Positions 26,629 to 37,677 of a stretch of 58,665 nt of DNA are shown piece after piece. The notes below the pieces were generated by a model. The model saw nothing but the letters and a program-made list of their open reading frames with translations, was not told where the DNA came from and made no database searches. The first letter of the stretch is position 1. Each line of letters opens with the position of its first letter. A program made the translations under genes and the position numbers. This stretch comes from Chloroflexota bacterium. Lineage in GTDB: Bacteria; Chloroflexota; Limnocylindria; QHBO01. The stretch spans positions 1 to 58,665 of the forward strand of contig QHBO01000022.1 in the NCBI GenBank assembly GCA_003243965.1, read 5' to 3'.

Positions 26629-27543
26629 CTATCGGTCTCGGGCGAGGCGAAGCTCCAATGCCTGGTCCGCACTGAAGCTGCGGAGTGCGAGCACGTCTGC
26701 CGCCACCTCCAGCAGCGCCGCCGTTGGCGCCAGCCCGATCAGCTCGCAGTGGTCGATCTCGGTCCCAGCCTCCAGCGCGAGGTGGCGTATCTCGCGCACG
26801 ACCCGAGCGATGCCGGTCCGCTCCCAGTCGACCAGGTTCATGCTCACCTGCGCACGGCGTGCCTCGCCGGGGTTCTCGAGAAGGACGCCCATCGCCTGGA
26901 CTGCCGGCAGGCCGCCCGAGGACTCGCGGATGCGGTGAGCGATCCGCTTGGCGAGCGCCAGGTCGTCAGTGGCGAGGTTGACATTGAAGGCGATCAGCGG
27001 TTTGCGCGCACCGACCGCCACCGCTCCGCCGCGCGGGTGGAGGCGCGACGGTCCGAAGTCGGGGTCTCGGGCCGGATCCACGCCCAGCTCCTCGCGCAGT
27101 GCCTCGTACTGGCCGCGGCGCACATCGGCCAGCCGCCGACGCTCCGGCCGGAGTGCCGCCGCCCCATAGAGGTACACCGGCAGCTCGAAGCGCTGCGCGA
27201 TCTGCTCGCCGAAGCGGCGGGCGAGGTCCGCGCACTCCTCGAGCCGGGTGGTGCCCAGCGGGACGAATGGGATGACGTCGACCGCGCCGATGCGCGGGTG
27301 CGCTCCCTGGTGCTTCTGCATGTCGATCAGCTCCAGCGCGCGCCCCACAGCGGCGGTCGCCGCGCGGACCACCGGTTCCGCTGCCCCGGCGAAGGTGAGG
27401 ACGCTGCGGTTGTGGGTGGCGTCGCGGCTGTGGTCGAGGAGCGTAACCCCGTCGATCTGGCTCACGGCACGCACGATCTCATCGACGACCTCCGCACGCC
27501 GGCCCTCGCTGAAGTTCGGGACACACTCGATCAGGTTCGGCAC
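26629..27543 (-). CDS. ftcD: Glutamate formimidoyltransferase
   Basis: Transfers the formimino group from N-formimino-glutamate, a histidine breakdown product, to tetrahydrofolate. The 304-aa protein has the family opening LIECVPNFSEGRR, DHSRDATHNRSVLTFAG, HQGAHPRIGAVDVIPFVPL and AFNVNLATDD. The C-terminal cyclodeaminase domain of the vertebrate enzyme is absent; a separate protein of that family is at 41.5 kb. The GTG start follows TAAGAT by six bases. Confidence 0.94.
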   Translation of the reverse strand: MPNLIECVPNFSEGRRAEVVDEIVRAVSQIDGVTLLDHSRDATHNRSVLTFAGAAEPVVRAATAAVGRALELIDMQKHQGAHPRIGAVDVIPFVPLGTTRLEECADLARRFGEQIAQRFELPVYLYGAAALRPERRRLADVRRGQYEALREELGVDPARDPDFGPSRLHPRGGAVAVGARKPLIAFNVNLATDDLALAKRIAHRIRESSGGLPAVQAMGVLLENPGEARRAQVSMNLVDWERTGIARVVREIRHLALEAGTEIDHCELIGLAPTAALLEVAADVLALRSFSADQALELRLARDR

Positions 27544-27549
27544 GGATCG

Positions 27550-27555
27550 ATCTTA
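27550..27555 (-). promoter_or_regulatory. -10 box TAAGAT of ftcD, leaderless start
   Basis: The complement of 27550-27555 is TAAGAT, followed by six bases and the GTG start. The gap to the preceding SIS gene contains no Shine-Dalgarno element for ftcD. Confidence 0.55.
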
Positions 27556-27617
27556 CGGGCTGCGCCCGCATCGGGCCGGGGCGGCTTCCTCAGCGGCGCC
27601 AGAAGGCCTGCCGGCCG

Positions 27618-28832
27618 TCAGAAGCGGGCGGCGGCCGCCTGCCGCGGGTCGTCGCGACCGATGAGGTCCGGGTTCAGGCCTCGCGCTCGGGCGAGCCGCT
27701 CCGCGAGGAGCTGCAGCGGGATCGCCGTTGCCAAGGCCGCGGCAGCCACGCCCTCGAGGCCGCGCACTCGCGGAATCCGCAGACGGCCGGCCGGAGTCAG
27801 GTCGCGGGGCAGCGCGTCGTCCTCCACGCCGATGATCGCCGCCGCGCGTGCGCCCAGGGCGGCCGCCGCGCGCAGAACGGCACGCGACGTGTGGCGCGGC
27901 GGCTCGCCGCGGCCCTCGGCATCGGTCAGGATCACGATGACGGCGGTGCGATCCGTGACGCCCGCCCAGTGCCCGTGCCGGACCGTCTCCAGCGGATGTG
28001 CCACGGCGGGCAGTCGCGCTCCCTCCTCGAGCTTGAGCGCCAGCTCCCGCGCCGAGACGTAGTCGATCCCCGAGCCGAGGACCAGGACGCGGTCCGCATC
28101 GGCGAGCGCGTCGGCCGCCGCGCCCGCCTGGTCCGCCGCGGAGCCCATCTCCAGCAGGTGGCGGAGCGCGACGGCATCGACCCCGGTGTGGGAGAGCCGT
28201 GCCCCGACGACCGCCGCAACCACCAGTGGCGAGAGGTAGCCGACGGTGTGGCACCAGCTCCGGTCCTGCTCGCCGGTGGCCACCACCGTGCGCGCCGCCA
28301 CGGCCGCCGGAGAGCCGGTGCCGACGCTGATCAGCGCCGTCGCTGCGCCGCAACGGGCGGCGGCCTCGAGCGCCTCGATCGTTGCCTGCGTCCCGCCCTC
28401 GTGCGAGACGGCGATCAGCAGCCCGTTGCGGGGCGGGAGGGCCAGCAGCTCGAAGGCCTCGACCGCCCTCGGCAGGCACGCTCCCACCAGCGTGTCGCCT
28501 GCCTCCCCTCGGCCTGGCCCGATATGTTGGCCGATCGCCGGCGGCGGAGTGGCCAGGATCGCCGCCAGGCCCATGGCGGCATGCAGGCTGGTGCCTTCGC
28601 CGGTGGTCACCACCGGAAGCCCTGCCTCCGCCGTGTGTCGCAGCGCGGTGACGAGCTGCGCGACGCGCACATCCCGCTCCAGGCGCGCCACCAGACGCTC
28701 CGCGAGCGCCGGCTCCGCCTCGATCATCTCGGTCATCAGAAACGGAGGATCGGAGCGGCGATCCGGCATCCCCGACGGCCGCCACGGGTCCGGTGGACCG
28801 GGAAGGGCCAAGTCGGGAGAACGCGACACCAC
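27618..28832 (-). CDS. Double SIS-domain sugar-phosphate isomerase-like protein
   Basis: A 404-aa protein with two sugar isomerase (SIS) domains as in the isomerase half of GlmS and in AgaS. The first has TTGEGTSLHAAMGLA and AVSHEGGTQATIEAL, the second LVLGSGIDYVSARELALKLEEGARLPA, matching the GlmS-type ligand loops. There is no glutaminase domain, so it may deaminate or isomerise an amino sugar phosphate. The first of two adjacent GTG codons lies six bases after CATAAT (complement of 28839-28844), suggesting a leaderless start; a methionine near residue 33 is the alternative. Confidence 0.82.
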   Translation of the reverse strand: MVSRSPDLALPGPPDPWRPSGMPDRRSDPPFLMTEMIEAEPALAERLVARLERDVRVAQLVTALRHTAEAGLPVVTTGEGTSLHAAMGLAAILATPPPAIGQHIGPGRGEAGDTLVGACLPRAVEAFELLALPPRNGLLIAVSHEGGTQATIEALEAAARCGAATALISVGTGSPAAVAARTVVATGEQDRSWCHTVGYLSPLVVAAVVGARLSHTGVDAVALRHLLEMGSAADQAGAAADALADADRVLVLGSGIDYVSARELALKLEEGARLPAVAHPLETVRHGHWAGVTDRTAVIVILTDAEGRGEPPRHTSRAVLRAAAALGARAAAIIGVEDDALPRDLTPAGRLRIPRVRGLEGVAAAALATAIPLQLLAERLARARGLNPDLIGRDDPRQAAAARF

Positions 28833-28838
28833 TTCGGA

Positions 28839-28844
28839 ATTATG
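28839..28844 (-). promoter_or_regulatory. -10 box CATAAT, leaderless start of SIS gene
   Basis: The complement of 28839-28844 is CATAAT with six bases to the GTG. It fits within the 21-base gap after the upstream gene's stop. Confidence 0.5.
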
Positions 28845-28853
28845 GGCGGATCG

Positions 28854-30347
28854 TCAGGCGGGCAGCCCCAGCATTCGGTTCAGGACGTTGTGCGTGACGC
28901 GCTGAACGCGCGGATCGATGGATCCCGGAGCCCCCAGGGCCAGGTTCCAGGAGAGGGTTCCCGCCGCGAAGACCGATGCGCGGCTGGGTGCGACGTACAC
29001 GACGGCGTTCGCGATGTCGCGTCCGCCTCGTCGCGTCCGGTAGGGCGAGCGCCCGAGCAGGATGCGGCTCAGCGCGAGTGGCATGCCCGCGGAGGTGTCG
29101 ATCCGATCGGCCTCACCGCCGATCAGCCCCGGGAGTGCCTGCCCGTCTCGCAGCCCCGTCCCGGCATAGATCCAGGACCGCGCATTGACAACCACGAACG
29201 GAGCGCTTCCGCGCACCATGTTCGAGTACTCCATCCCCAGAAGCAGCTGCTCGGGGCGACGGACCGGCGCGTCGCGCCAGCGCACGGTCACCAGCCGTCG
29301 GTCGATGACTGGGTCGAGGGCGGCGGCCCGATAGCAGACCAGCGTGCGGTTGGGCTGGCGCGCGCGTGACGGCTCGAGCCGCGCCTGCCAGTAGGCGTCG
29401 TTGGCGCCCAGGAACGCCAGGCCGACACCGGCGCCCCGGGCAGCTTCGGCGGTGTTGCGCATCGGAGCTGTCCAGTACTCCGAATGCCCACTGAAGACGA
29501 TCCCTCGGTAGCGCCTGCTCATCGTTCCCCGCGCATGGAGGTCGACGTCGGTGACGTACGACACGGGGTAGCCGCTCGCCTCGAGCCAGCGGACAAGGGG
29601 ATGCTCGTACACGAACAGGCCGCCGGAGCCGTCCGCGGCGTACGGCCGGTCAAACGAGACCTTGACGGCGCGCGTCCCGCCGCTCATCGTCCGGCCGCCC
29701 GCGCTGTTGAAGTCGTAGAGGCTCTTGCCCGTCCCGCGCGGGTAGTTGTTGTATGCCTGGTAGGTGGCCACCGGCTGGACGACGAGCAGCGGCTGGCGTC
29801 CGGTGTCGTCGCGGACGGTGAAGGGCACGTAGTTCTGGTAGCGCCACATGCTGGATAGCACCGCCACGTACAACCCGCTCACCCAGGTGCGGGGCACGGA
29901 GAGGCGATAGCTCGGCCGCCACGCGCACTGGGCGAGTCCGGTGCGCAGGTCCGATGCGCAGGATGCCTGGTGGATGCCGGGAAGGAACGGCGTCAGCAGC
30001 AGCAGGCGCCCCCCGGCGCCGCGGTACCAGCCGAGACGGTAGATCGCGATCCGGTACGGCTGGGCGGGGTTCACCGAGACCAGGAAGTCGAGGCGGCCTC
30101 CGACGTTGACGCTGGTTGCCGAGGCGTAGCCTTTGATCTGCCCGCCCAGGTCGTTGGCGATCCGATAGCCGGGGGCGGGGATCTGCCAGCTCAGGGTGCC
30201 AGGATGCGCGTTCTCGGCGACGATCGGATTCGAGCCAAGCGCGGTCGACGCGTCGGCCGGCTGACCACCGATGCTCCATGCGCCGGCGACCACCATCAGC
30301 GCTAGGCAGGCGGCCACGGAACGGCGGACGGCTGCTCGGATGCGCAC
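28854..30347 (-). CDS. Exported N,N-dimethylformamidase beta-subunit-like protein
   Basis: A 497-aa secreted protein. GTG 30347 begins a clear signal peptide (RSVAACLALMVVAGAWSIGG) ending near PADAS. The mature part opens with a beta-sandwich region (PGTLSWQIPAPGYRIAN, YRIAIYRLGWYRGAGGR) and continues as a large domain like the C-terminal part of the dimethylformamidase large subunit, with VQPVATYQAYNNYPRGTGKSLYDF, VFSGHSEYWT and VGLAFLGANDAYWQ. Such proteins occur widely in soil Actinobacteria and Chloroflexota without known substrate. The upstream start at 30461 would place the signal peptide internally. Confidence 0.78.
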   Translation of the reverse strand: MRIRAAVRRSVAACLALMVVAGAWSIGGQPADASTALGSNPIVAENAHPGTLSWQIPAPGYRIANDLGGQIKGYASATSVNVGGRLDFLVSVNPAQPYRIAIYRLGWYRGAGGRLLLLTPFLPGIHQASCASDLRTGLAQCAWRPSYRLSVPRTWVSGLYVAVLSSMWRYQNYVPFTVRDDTGRQPLLVVQPVATYQAYNNYPRGTGKSLYDFNSAGGRTMSGGTRAVKVSFDRPYAADGSGGLFVYEHPLVRWLEASGYPVSYVTDVDLHARGTMSRRYRGIVFSGHSEYWTAPMRNTAEAARGAGVGLAFLGANDAYWQARLEPSRARQPNRTLVCYRAAALDPVIDRRLVTVRWRDAPVRRPEQLLLGMEYSNMVRGSAPFVVVNARSWIYAGTGLRDGQALPGLIGGEADRIDTSAGMPLALSRILLGRSPYRTRRGGRDIANAVVYVAPSRASVFAAGTLSWNLALGAPGSIDPRVQRVTHNVLNRMLGLPA

Positions 30348-30497
30348 TGTCGTTCCCTTCGTCTCTCTTTCGTTCAGCCCACTGCGGGGCTCCCGACGGC
30401 CCGTCGATCGTCCAGCAGGCGTTGACAAAGCGGAGTGTGGGCTCCCTGATGCCCGGGGCACAGACGCAGTCTGAGAAAGGTTTCATTAAGAGACGCC

Positions 30498-30514
30498 ACT
30501 CGGCGAGGCCGAGT
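30498..30514 (-). terminator. Stem-loop after hutU
   Basis: ACTCGGC (30498-30504) and GCCGAGT (30508-30514) give a seven-base stem with a three-base loop about 40 bases after the hutU stop. On the minus strand it is followed by GGCGTCTCTT, a weak pyrimidine tract. It is a plausible but not strong terminator. The rest of 30348-30555 shows no gene. Confidence 0.45.
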
Positions 30515-30555
30515 TCCATGACTGTGTGGCCGGAGTACGGCTCAGCCGGCGGAGG

Positions 30556-32220
30556 TCAGTCGCGCTCGAGCATCGGGATCCGAACGCCGCGCTGGCGGGC
30601 GATGTCAATCGCCCGCTGATAGCCGGCGTCGGCGTGTCTCGCCACGCCCATCCCGGGGTCGGTGGTCAGCACGCGCTCGAGGCGTCCCGCCGCCGCGGCG
30701 GTGCCATCTGCGACCACCACCATGCCGGCATGCAGGCTGTAGCCGATGCCCACCCCGCCGCCGTGGTGCACGCTGACCCAGGTCGCGCCGGCGGCGGTGT
30801 TGAGCAGCGCGTTGAGAATCGGCCAATCCGCGATGGCGTCGCTCCCGTCGCGCATCGCCTCCGTTTCTCGGAAAGGGCTGGCGACGCTCCCCGCATCGAG
30901 GTGATCGCGGCCGATGACGATCGGTGCGGCCAGCTCACCGGAGCGCACCATCTCGTTGATCCGCAGCCCGGCCTTCGCCCGCTCCCCGTAGCCGAGCCAG
31001 CAGATCCGGGCCGGCAGGCCCTGGAACGGCACCCGTTCCTGGGCCAGGCGGAGCCATCGGTGCAGCGTCTCGTTCTCCGGGAAGAGCTCGATCAGCGCTG
31101 CGTCGGTCTTCAGGATGTCGCCGGCCACCCCGGACAGGGCGGCCCAGCGGAACGGCCCCTTGCCCTCGGTGAACAACGGCCGAATGAACGCCGGCACGAA
31201 CCCGGGGAAGTCGAACGCATTCGTCACGCCCGCCTCCCTGGCCTGTGCGCGGATGTTGTTCCCGTAGTCGAAGGTCACGGCGCCCCGCTGCTGGAAGGCG
31301 AGCATCGCGCGGACGTGGGCCGCGATGGAGGCCATCGATCGGCGCAGATACTCGTCTGGATCCGAGGTGCGCAGGGCGAGGGCCTGGGCCAGGCCGATGC
31401 CGCCCGGCACGTACCCGCCCAGCGGGTCGTGGGCTGAGGTCTGGTCGGTCACCACATCCGGCCGCCAGCTGCGGCGGACCAGCTCCGGCTCTACGTCGGC
31501 CGCGTTGCCGACCAGCGCGATGCTGCGGGCCGTGCCCTGCGCCCGCCAGCCGTCGATGCGCCGCAACGCGTCGTCCAGGTCGTCGGTGAGCTCGTCCACA
31601 TAGCCGATGGCGCGCCGTCGCTCGGCGCGGGCGGGGTCGACCTCCACCGCGAGCAGTGCGCCACCGTTCATGGTCACCGCCAGGGGCTGTGCGCCCCCCA
31701 TCCCGCCGAGCCCGGCGGTGAGGGTTGCGGTCCCGCGCAGCGTCCCGCCGAAGTGCTGCCGGGCGAGCTCGGCGAAGGTCTCGTAGGTGCCCTGTACGAT
31801 CCCCTGCGTGCCGATGTAGATCCACGACCCGGCTGTCATCTGCCCGTACATCGTCAGCCCCGCCCGCTCCAGCTCGCGGAACTGCTCCCAGGTCGCCCAG
31901 TGCGGGACGAGGAGCCCGTTCGCGATCAGCACCCGCGGGGCGTCCGGCGTGGTCCGGAAGACGCCGACCGGCTTTCCGCTCTGGACGACCAGTGTCTCGT
32001 CGTCCTCCAGGCGCCGCAGCTCACGGACGATGGCCTCGAACGCCTCCCACGAGCGGGCCGCCCGCCCGGTGCCGCCATACACGATCAAGTGGTCGGGGTC
32101 CTCGGCGACATCGGGGTCGAGGTTGTTCATCAGCATCCGCAGGGCGGCTTCCTGCTGCCAACCCTTTGTCGAGAGCTGCGTGCCACGCGGGGCGCGCACG
32201 GTGCGCGAGGTGACGGCCAT
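30556..32220 (-). CDS. hutU: Urocanate hydratase
   Basis: Second step of histidine degradation, urocanate to imidazolone propionate, with tightly bound NAD as electrophile. The 554-aa length equals the family norm. Present are [80 protein letters not shown] and [16 protein letters not shown] 32220 is chosen because TATGAT (complement of 32228-32233) ends seven bases before it. No Shine-Dalgarno is visible. HutH lies 2.2 kb upstream on the same strand; hutI is not in the window. Confidence 0.95.
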   Translation of the reverse strand: MAVTSRTVRAPRGTQLSTKGWQQEAALRMLMNNLDPDVAEDPDHLIVYGGTGRAARSWEAFEAIVRELRRLEDDETLVVQSGKPVGVFRTTPDAPRVLIANGLLVPHWATWEQFRELERAGLTMYGQMTAGSWIYIGTQGIVQGTYETFAELARQHFGGTLRGTATLTAGLGGMGGAQPLAVTMNGGALLAVEVDPARAERRRAIGYVDELTDDLDDALRRIDGWRAQGTARSIALVGNAADVEPELVRRSWRPDVVTDQTSAHDPLGGYVPGGIGLAQALALRTSDPDEYLRRSMASIAAHVRAMLAFQQRGAVTFDYGNNIRAQAREAGVTNAFDFPGFVPAFIRPLFTEGKGPFRWAALSGVAGDILKTDAALIELFPENETLHRWLRLAQERVPFQGLPARICWLGYGERAKAGLRINEMVRSGELAAPIVIGRDHLDAGSVASPFRETEAMRDGSDAIADWPILNALLNTAAGATWVSVHHGGGVGIGYSLHAGMVVVADGTAAAAGRLERVLTTDPGMGVARHADAGYQRAIDIARQRGVRIPMLERD

Positions 32221-32227
32221 CGGCCCG

Positions 32228-32233
32228 ATCATA
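32228..32233 (-). promoter_or_regulatory. -10 box TATGAT of hutU, leaderless start
   Basis: The complement reads TATGAT, then CGGGCCG and the ATG. The ATG inside the box is in frame with hutU but cannot be the start if the box is used. Confidence 0.55.
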
Positions 32234-32280
32234 CGCTCGGGCTCTGGCCGCCGACGCGACCCGGTCCTTGACATTGGCGC

Positions 32281-33591
32281 TCAGCGAAGCGGCAATCCGA
32301 ACACGATGACGACCGCTTCGCGGCGGCTCGGCGCCGCGGCTCTTTGGCCGAATGCAAGCGTCGCGCCCTCTCCGGGCAGGATCGCCGAAACCTCCGACAC
32401 GCTCGGATCGACACTCACTGGCCGGAGGCCACCGGATCCGTCGATCGACACGAAGCCTGGCCCCCCGGCGCCGCGGATCTGCTGATTGGCGACCGCCAGC
32501 CAGCCGGGCGCCGCGGGTGCGACCCGCCAGAGCTGCTGGCAGCACGTGCTGCGCGCGTATGGCTGCCAGGTAAGGCCGTCGCTGGAGGACCAGGCAAGAT
32601 CCAACTCGGCGCACGCGTTTCTCGACGCACACGGGCCCATCCCGACCGCGATCAGACGCTCGCCGTCACTCTGCAGCGCCATCGCGGCGGCCCAGCCGGA
32701 CGACTGCAGATGCCGGGTCCACACCAACCCGTCCGTGCTCGTCCACGAGGAGGGAGTGCTGCCGACGGCCTGCAGCTGGCTGCCTACCGCCACGATCTGG
32801 CCGCGATGGACGGCCATGGCGGTCACGTTCGCACCGGTCAGACCACTGCCGGCCGGGGAGATCGCCTGCCAGCCGCGTCCGTCGACCGAGCGCAGGATCA
32901 TGGGCTGCTGGCTCGAGTCCCCGGGCCAGGTGCCGGCAATCGCCAGGAAGCCCCCATTGGTGACCACGATGTCGACGACGATCCGGCCATCGAGGCGTGT
33001 CGCCGTCGTCACCCATCGCGCGCCATCACTCGAGGACCAGAATGCGGCTCCTGCGCATTCGCTCGGCCCGCAGGTGGCGACCGCCGCCACGTAGCCCAGG
33101 TCCGACCCGGCGGCGGCGGTTGCCTGTAACGTCTCGGTGGAGCCAGGCGTGGTGGCGCCGGACCACGTGCGACCGTCCGCGCTGTGCCATGCCGCGGGCG
33201 CCCCGGCACGACGACCCAGCGCGACGAAACCACGCGGTCCCCTGGTCGCAGCGGTGACCACCCCGTTCCCTCCGGGCGTGAGCGAGATGATCGTCGCGCC
33301 GGCCGCGACCGGTGACGCGCTGGGCGCTGGGCTGCGGGAAGCGGTCGACGCCGTCGGGGACGGCGTGAGCAAGCCACCCGGCGAGGGGCTCGGCGTCAGC
33401 TGGCCCACCTTGCGCGGCCCGAACGGTCCGGCCAGCAGCACTCCGATCGCGACGCCGGCGATCACCACCGCCGCGAAGACGGGCCATGCCGACCGCCGTG
33501 CGGCGTGGGGTTGGGTCGGTGGTGGGAAAGCCATCGGTGCGCTCCTCTCCAGGTCCGCGAGGAGACGGCGCAGGCGGCCCTCGTCGCTCAT
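32281..33591 (-). CDS. Single-pass membrane protein with beta-propeller-like exterior
   Basis: A 436-aa protein: a short cytoplasmic N-terminus (MSDEGRLRRLLADLERSAP), one membrane helix (PVFAAVVIAGVAIGVLLAGPF), a Pro/Ser/Thr linker, then repeats of the form xxSxDGxxW (AWHSADGRTW, FWSSSDGARW, ILRSVDGRGW, SWTSTDGLVW, AWSSSDGLTW), as in sialidase or BNR-type propellers. Its ATG overlaps the stop of an ECF sigma-factor remnant, the position usual for an anti-sigma or sigma-linked membrane protein. Probably once co-regulated with that sigma factor; function unknown. Confidence 0.72.
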   Translation of the reverse strand: MSDEGRLRRLLADLERSAPMAFPPPTQPHAARRSAWPVFAAVVIAGVAIGVLLAGPFGPRKVGQLTPSPSPGGLLTPSPTASTASRSPAPSASPVAAGATIISLTPGGNGVVTAATRGPRGFVALGRRAGAPAAWHSADGRTWSGATTPGSTETLQATAAAGSDLGYVAAVATCGPSECAGAAFWSSSDGARWVTTATRLDGRIVVDIVVTNGGFLAIAGTWPGDSSQQPMILRSVDGRGWQAISPAGSGLTGANVTAMAVHRGQIVAVGSQLQAVGSTPSSWTSTDGLVWTRHLQSSGWAAAMALQSDGERLIAVGMGPCASRNACAELDLAWSSSDGLTWQPYARSTCCQQLWRVAPAAPGWLAVANQQIRGAGGPGFVSIDGSGGLRPVSVDPSVSEVSAILPGEGATLAFGQRAAAPSRREAVVIVFGLPLR

Positions 33592-33710
33592 ACCAGCTCC
33601 TCGCCACGCCGGCGGAGGCGGCGCTTGGCGTCGGCGATCCAGCCTGCGACCGTGCCGGCGGGGACCTCGAGCATGGTCGCGATCTCTGCCTGGGTGTAGC
33701 CGTCGGCGGC
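33588..33710 (-). pseudogene. Remnant of an ECF sigma factor (region 4 only)
   Basis: The last 40 codons of an ECF sigma factor remain, including DGYTQAEIATMLEVPAGTV and AKRRLRRRGEELV, the region 4 helix-turn-helix that reads the -35 element. Upstream in the same frame stands the TGA of the GNAT gene, so region 2 and any start codon are missing. The stop overlaps the ATG of the membrane protein (ATGA), the normal sigma/anti-sigma coupling. A deletion that joined the GNAT gene to the sigma gene tail explains this. A short product started within the fragment is not excluded. Confidence 0.65.
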
Positions 33711-34449
33711 TCAGTCCTCTCCGAACGGATTGGGCCGCCGCGGCTTCTGGGGAAGACGGAACAGGTCGTCGTCGCTTGGCTGCCGGGGAATCGGCAGCGG
33801 CCACTCGCCCTCGTCGTCGGCCGGGCGACGGAGGAGCGCACCCCATCCAGCCTCGTCGGTCGACTCGCCGGTCAGCTCGCGACGGTAGACCGGGTAGCGG
33901 TCGTCTCCCGCCGCCTGCTCGAAGCCGGCGGCACGGTAGACCGATGCCGGTCCGGGCGACGACAGCCACGGATCGCCGCCACCCTCCGGATAGGCCTCAA
34001 CGACGCTCACGCCGCGCCGGTCCAGGGCCGCGCAGACCGCCTCGAGCAGCCGCGAGCCTGCTTCCTCGTCGGTGTCGGTCAGCTGAAGACAGGTGATCAC
34101 CCACGGAGGCGGCGAGGCGGGGAGCGTCGGGTAGCGGTCCCGGATGGCCTGCGCCCGCGGGTAGGCCGAGATCGGCCCGAACTGCGCCCACCCGACCGCG
34201 ACCGCGTCGCCGGACGCGTCGCTGCCGAACGCGAGCATGCCGTACGCGCCCCCCAGCCGCTCGCCGGCGAGCAGGCGATCGAGCTTGCGTAGCTCGCGTG
34301 CTGATCGATCCGCCGGAGCGGCATCGGCAGGCAGCTCGCGCCGCCCGTCGACCCGCTCCCAGTAGTCGCACGTCTGGCAGCGGGCGGAGGGCCGCCGAGG
34401 CGCGGGGATGTCGGCGAACGTCGATCGGTCGACGAGCGCGAAGCGCAGC

Positions 34450-34457
<8 letters not shown>
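33711..34457 (-). CDS. GNAT-family N-acetyltransferase
   Basis: A 248-aa protein with a GNAT core: VITCLQLTDTDEEAGSRLLEAV gives strand 4 and the acetyl-CoA loop region, and PASVYRAAGFEQ is the typical C-terminal signature. An N-terminal CQTCDYWER motif may bind metal. The GTG start at 34457 overlaps the end of hutH by eight bases, so it is coupled to hutH. The C-terminal 40 residues are proline- and aspartate-rich. The substrate is unknown. Confidence 0.78.
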
Positions 34458-35976
<1,519 letters not shown>

Positions 35977-35997
35977 GGGGCTCCTGAGGACGTGCTC

Positions 35998-36005
35998 CGT
36001 ATACT
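35998..36005. promoter_or_regulatory. Overlapping divergent -10 boxes, hutH and PAP2 gene
   Basis: The palindrome GTATAC (35999-36004) contributes TATACT (36000-36005) on the plus strand, six bases before the GTG of the PAP2 gene, and TATACG (complement of 35998-36003) on the minus strand, about 20 bases before hutH. The two promoters cannot easily be used at the same time. Confidence 0.5.
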
Positions 36006-36011
36006 ACGAAC

Positions 36012-36929
36012 GTGCGACGGATCCCGGACCCGACCAGCCGCCTGGTCATCAGCGACGAGGCCAAGGACCGTCTTGGAGGCGCCATCCCGTCCCCGGCTGC
36101 CGCCTTCCTCTTCACCCTGATCGCGCTCTCCAGCCTGTTCTGGCTGGTCACGCTGAAGCGCACGACCGGGTACACCGCCCCGGAGCGATGGCTGATGGGG
36201 AGCCTCGTGCCCGGCGTGCATCAGTGGATCGCCACGCACCTGCCCCCCTTCGATGTCGTGATCCGTGGCATTTCCGCGCTCGGCTCCGGCTGGTTCGTTG
36301 CCATCGCGTTTGCGCTCCTCGGCCTTCTGGCGCTCGCCAAGGGGCGACGCGACCTCGCGCTGCTGATGGCACTCGGGACGCTCGCCTTTCCGCTCGAGTG
36401 GGCGTTGAAATACTTCACCGCGGGGGCGCCGATCAGCGGCGTGCAGCTCGTGCGCGCCCTCTTCAACGTCAACGGTATCGGCCTCGACAATCTCGCCGAC
36501 TTCCCGGCGGGCCATGCGCTGCGCGCGACCGTCTTCTACGGGCTGACCGCCTTCTGCATCGCGCGGCTGGCGCTCGACCGGCAGCAGGGGAGGCTCGCGT
36601 ACCTGGTGGCCGCGATCCTGATCGGGGCGATCAGCATCGCCCGCCTCTATCTGGGCGCGCATTACCCGATTGACGTGCTGGGCGGCTGGGTTGCCGGGGC
36701 GGCCCTCTTGTCCGTGTTGGTTGCGGTCCACATCCTGGGCGTGGATGACCGGATTCGTGCCCCGGAGCGGCGCCGCGTGCCCCGCCGTGGAGGTCCCCAC
36801 CGGGTCGCTGTTCCACGCCGCCGACCCGCGGCGCTGCCGGCCATCCATCCCGCGGCCCCGGTGACCAGCCAGCGCACCGCCGGCGGTGGCGCCTCGGCGC
36901 CCCGCGATCGCCCCGCGGCGGGAGGCTGA
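36012..36929 (+). CDS. PAP2-family membrane phosphatase
   Basis: A 305-aa protein with about six membrane helices and a PAP2 phosphatase core. The second motif is DFPAGHALRATVF (PSGH in classical members) and the third is ARLYLGAHYPIDVLGGW, with the catalytic histidine; the first motif (KxxxxxxRP) is poorly conserved as KYFTAGAPIS. It may dephosphorylate a lipid such as undecaprenyl diphosphate or phosphatidate. The C-terminal 60 residues are Arg/Pro/Ala-rich and cytoplasmic. GTG start is supported by the TATACT box six bases upstream. Confidence 0.82.
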   Translation: MRRIPDPTSRLVISDEAKDRLGGAIPSPAAAFLFTLIALSSLFWLVTLKRTTGYTAPERWLMGSLVPGVHQWIATHLPPFDVVIRGISALGSGWFVAIAFALLGLLALAKGRRDLALLMALGTLAFPLEWALKYFTAGAPISGVQLVRALFNVNGIGLDNLADFPAGHALRATVFYGLTAFCIARLALDRQQGRLAYLVAAILIGAISIARLYLGAHYPIDVLGGWVAGAALLSVLVAVHILGVDDRIRAPERRRVPRRGGPHRVAVPRRRPAALPAIHPAAPVTSQRTAGGGASAPRDRPAAGG

Positions 36930-36933
36930 CAGC

Positions 36934-37629
36934 GTGCTGGAGTTCATCGACCGCTCGGTGATCCCGTTCTTCCTGCATCTGTACGACGCGGTCGGCTACC
37001 TGGGGGTCCTGGTGGCGATCGCGATGGAGACCTTCGTGCCGATCATCCCTTCCGAGGTGATCGTGCCGATGGCCGGCTGGAAGGTCTCGCAGTCGGCAGC
37101 CGACCCATCGGTCCTGGAGCCCTTGACACACGCGCCGTGGGGCTTCCTGGTCGTCCTGCTGGTGGCGACCACCGGTGCGGTGCTCGGCTCGCTTGCCGGC
37201 TACCTGATCGGCGCGTGGGGCGGACGCCCCCTGCTCGAGCGATACGGACGTTACGTGCACATCAAGCCGGAGGATCTCGACCGAGCCGATGCATGGTTCG
37301 CCCGGTACGGGGGCTGGGCGGTCTTCTTCGGACGCCTGGTGCCGCTCGTGCGGGCACTGATCAACTACCCCGCGGGGGTGGCGCGAATGCCGATCGGTCG
37401 CTTCCTGCTCTTCTCGGCGCTCGGATCGCTCCCGTGGAACGCGGCACTCCTGCTGGGTGGCTACCTGCTCGGCGCGAACTACCGCCGCCTGTATGACGCC
37501 GTCCGCCCCTTCGAGTACGTGATCTACGTCGTGGTGGTGCTCGGTGTCGCGTACCTGGTGTACCGATGGGTCCGCTCGCGCCGGAGCGATCCGCAGCCGC
37601 ACGCGGAGCGCTCGGCGCAGGAGCGTTGA
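36934..37629 (+). CDS. DedA/TVP38-family membrane protein
   Basis: A 231-aa integral membrane protein. The first reentrant segment contains AMETFVPIIPSEVIVPMAG with the conserved glutamate, and the second FGRLVPLVRALINYPAGVARM with the arginine pair typical of DedA. Recent work assigns this family to undecaprenyl-phosphate or phospholipid flipping and proton-dependent homeostasis. GTG 36934 lies four bases after the PAP2 stop; pairing with a lipid phosphatase suggests a shared lipid-carrier recycling role, which is an inference. Confidence 0.87.
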   Translation: MLEFIDRSVIPFFLHLYDAVGYLGVLVAIAMETFVPIIPSEVIVPMAGWKVSQSAADPSVLEPLTHAPWGFLVVLLVATTGAVLGSLAGYLIGAWGGRPLLERYGRYVHIKPEDLDRADAWFARYGGWAVFFGRLVPLVRALINYPAGVARMPIGRFLLFSALGSLPWNAALLLGGYLLGANYRRLYDAVRPFEYVIYVVVVLGVAYLVYRWVRSRRSDPQPHAERSAQER

Positions 37630-37677
37630 CCGCGCCCGCTCCGCGTGGCACGATTCGCCCCTAACTGAACCATCTAT

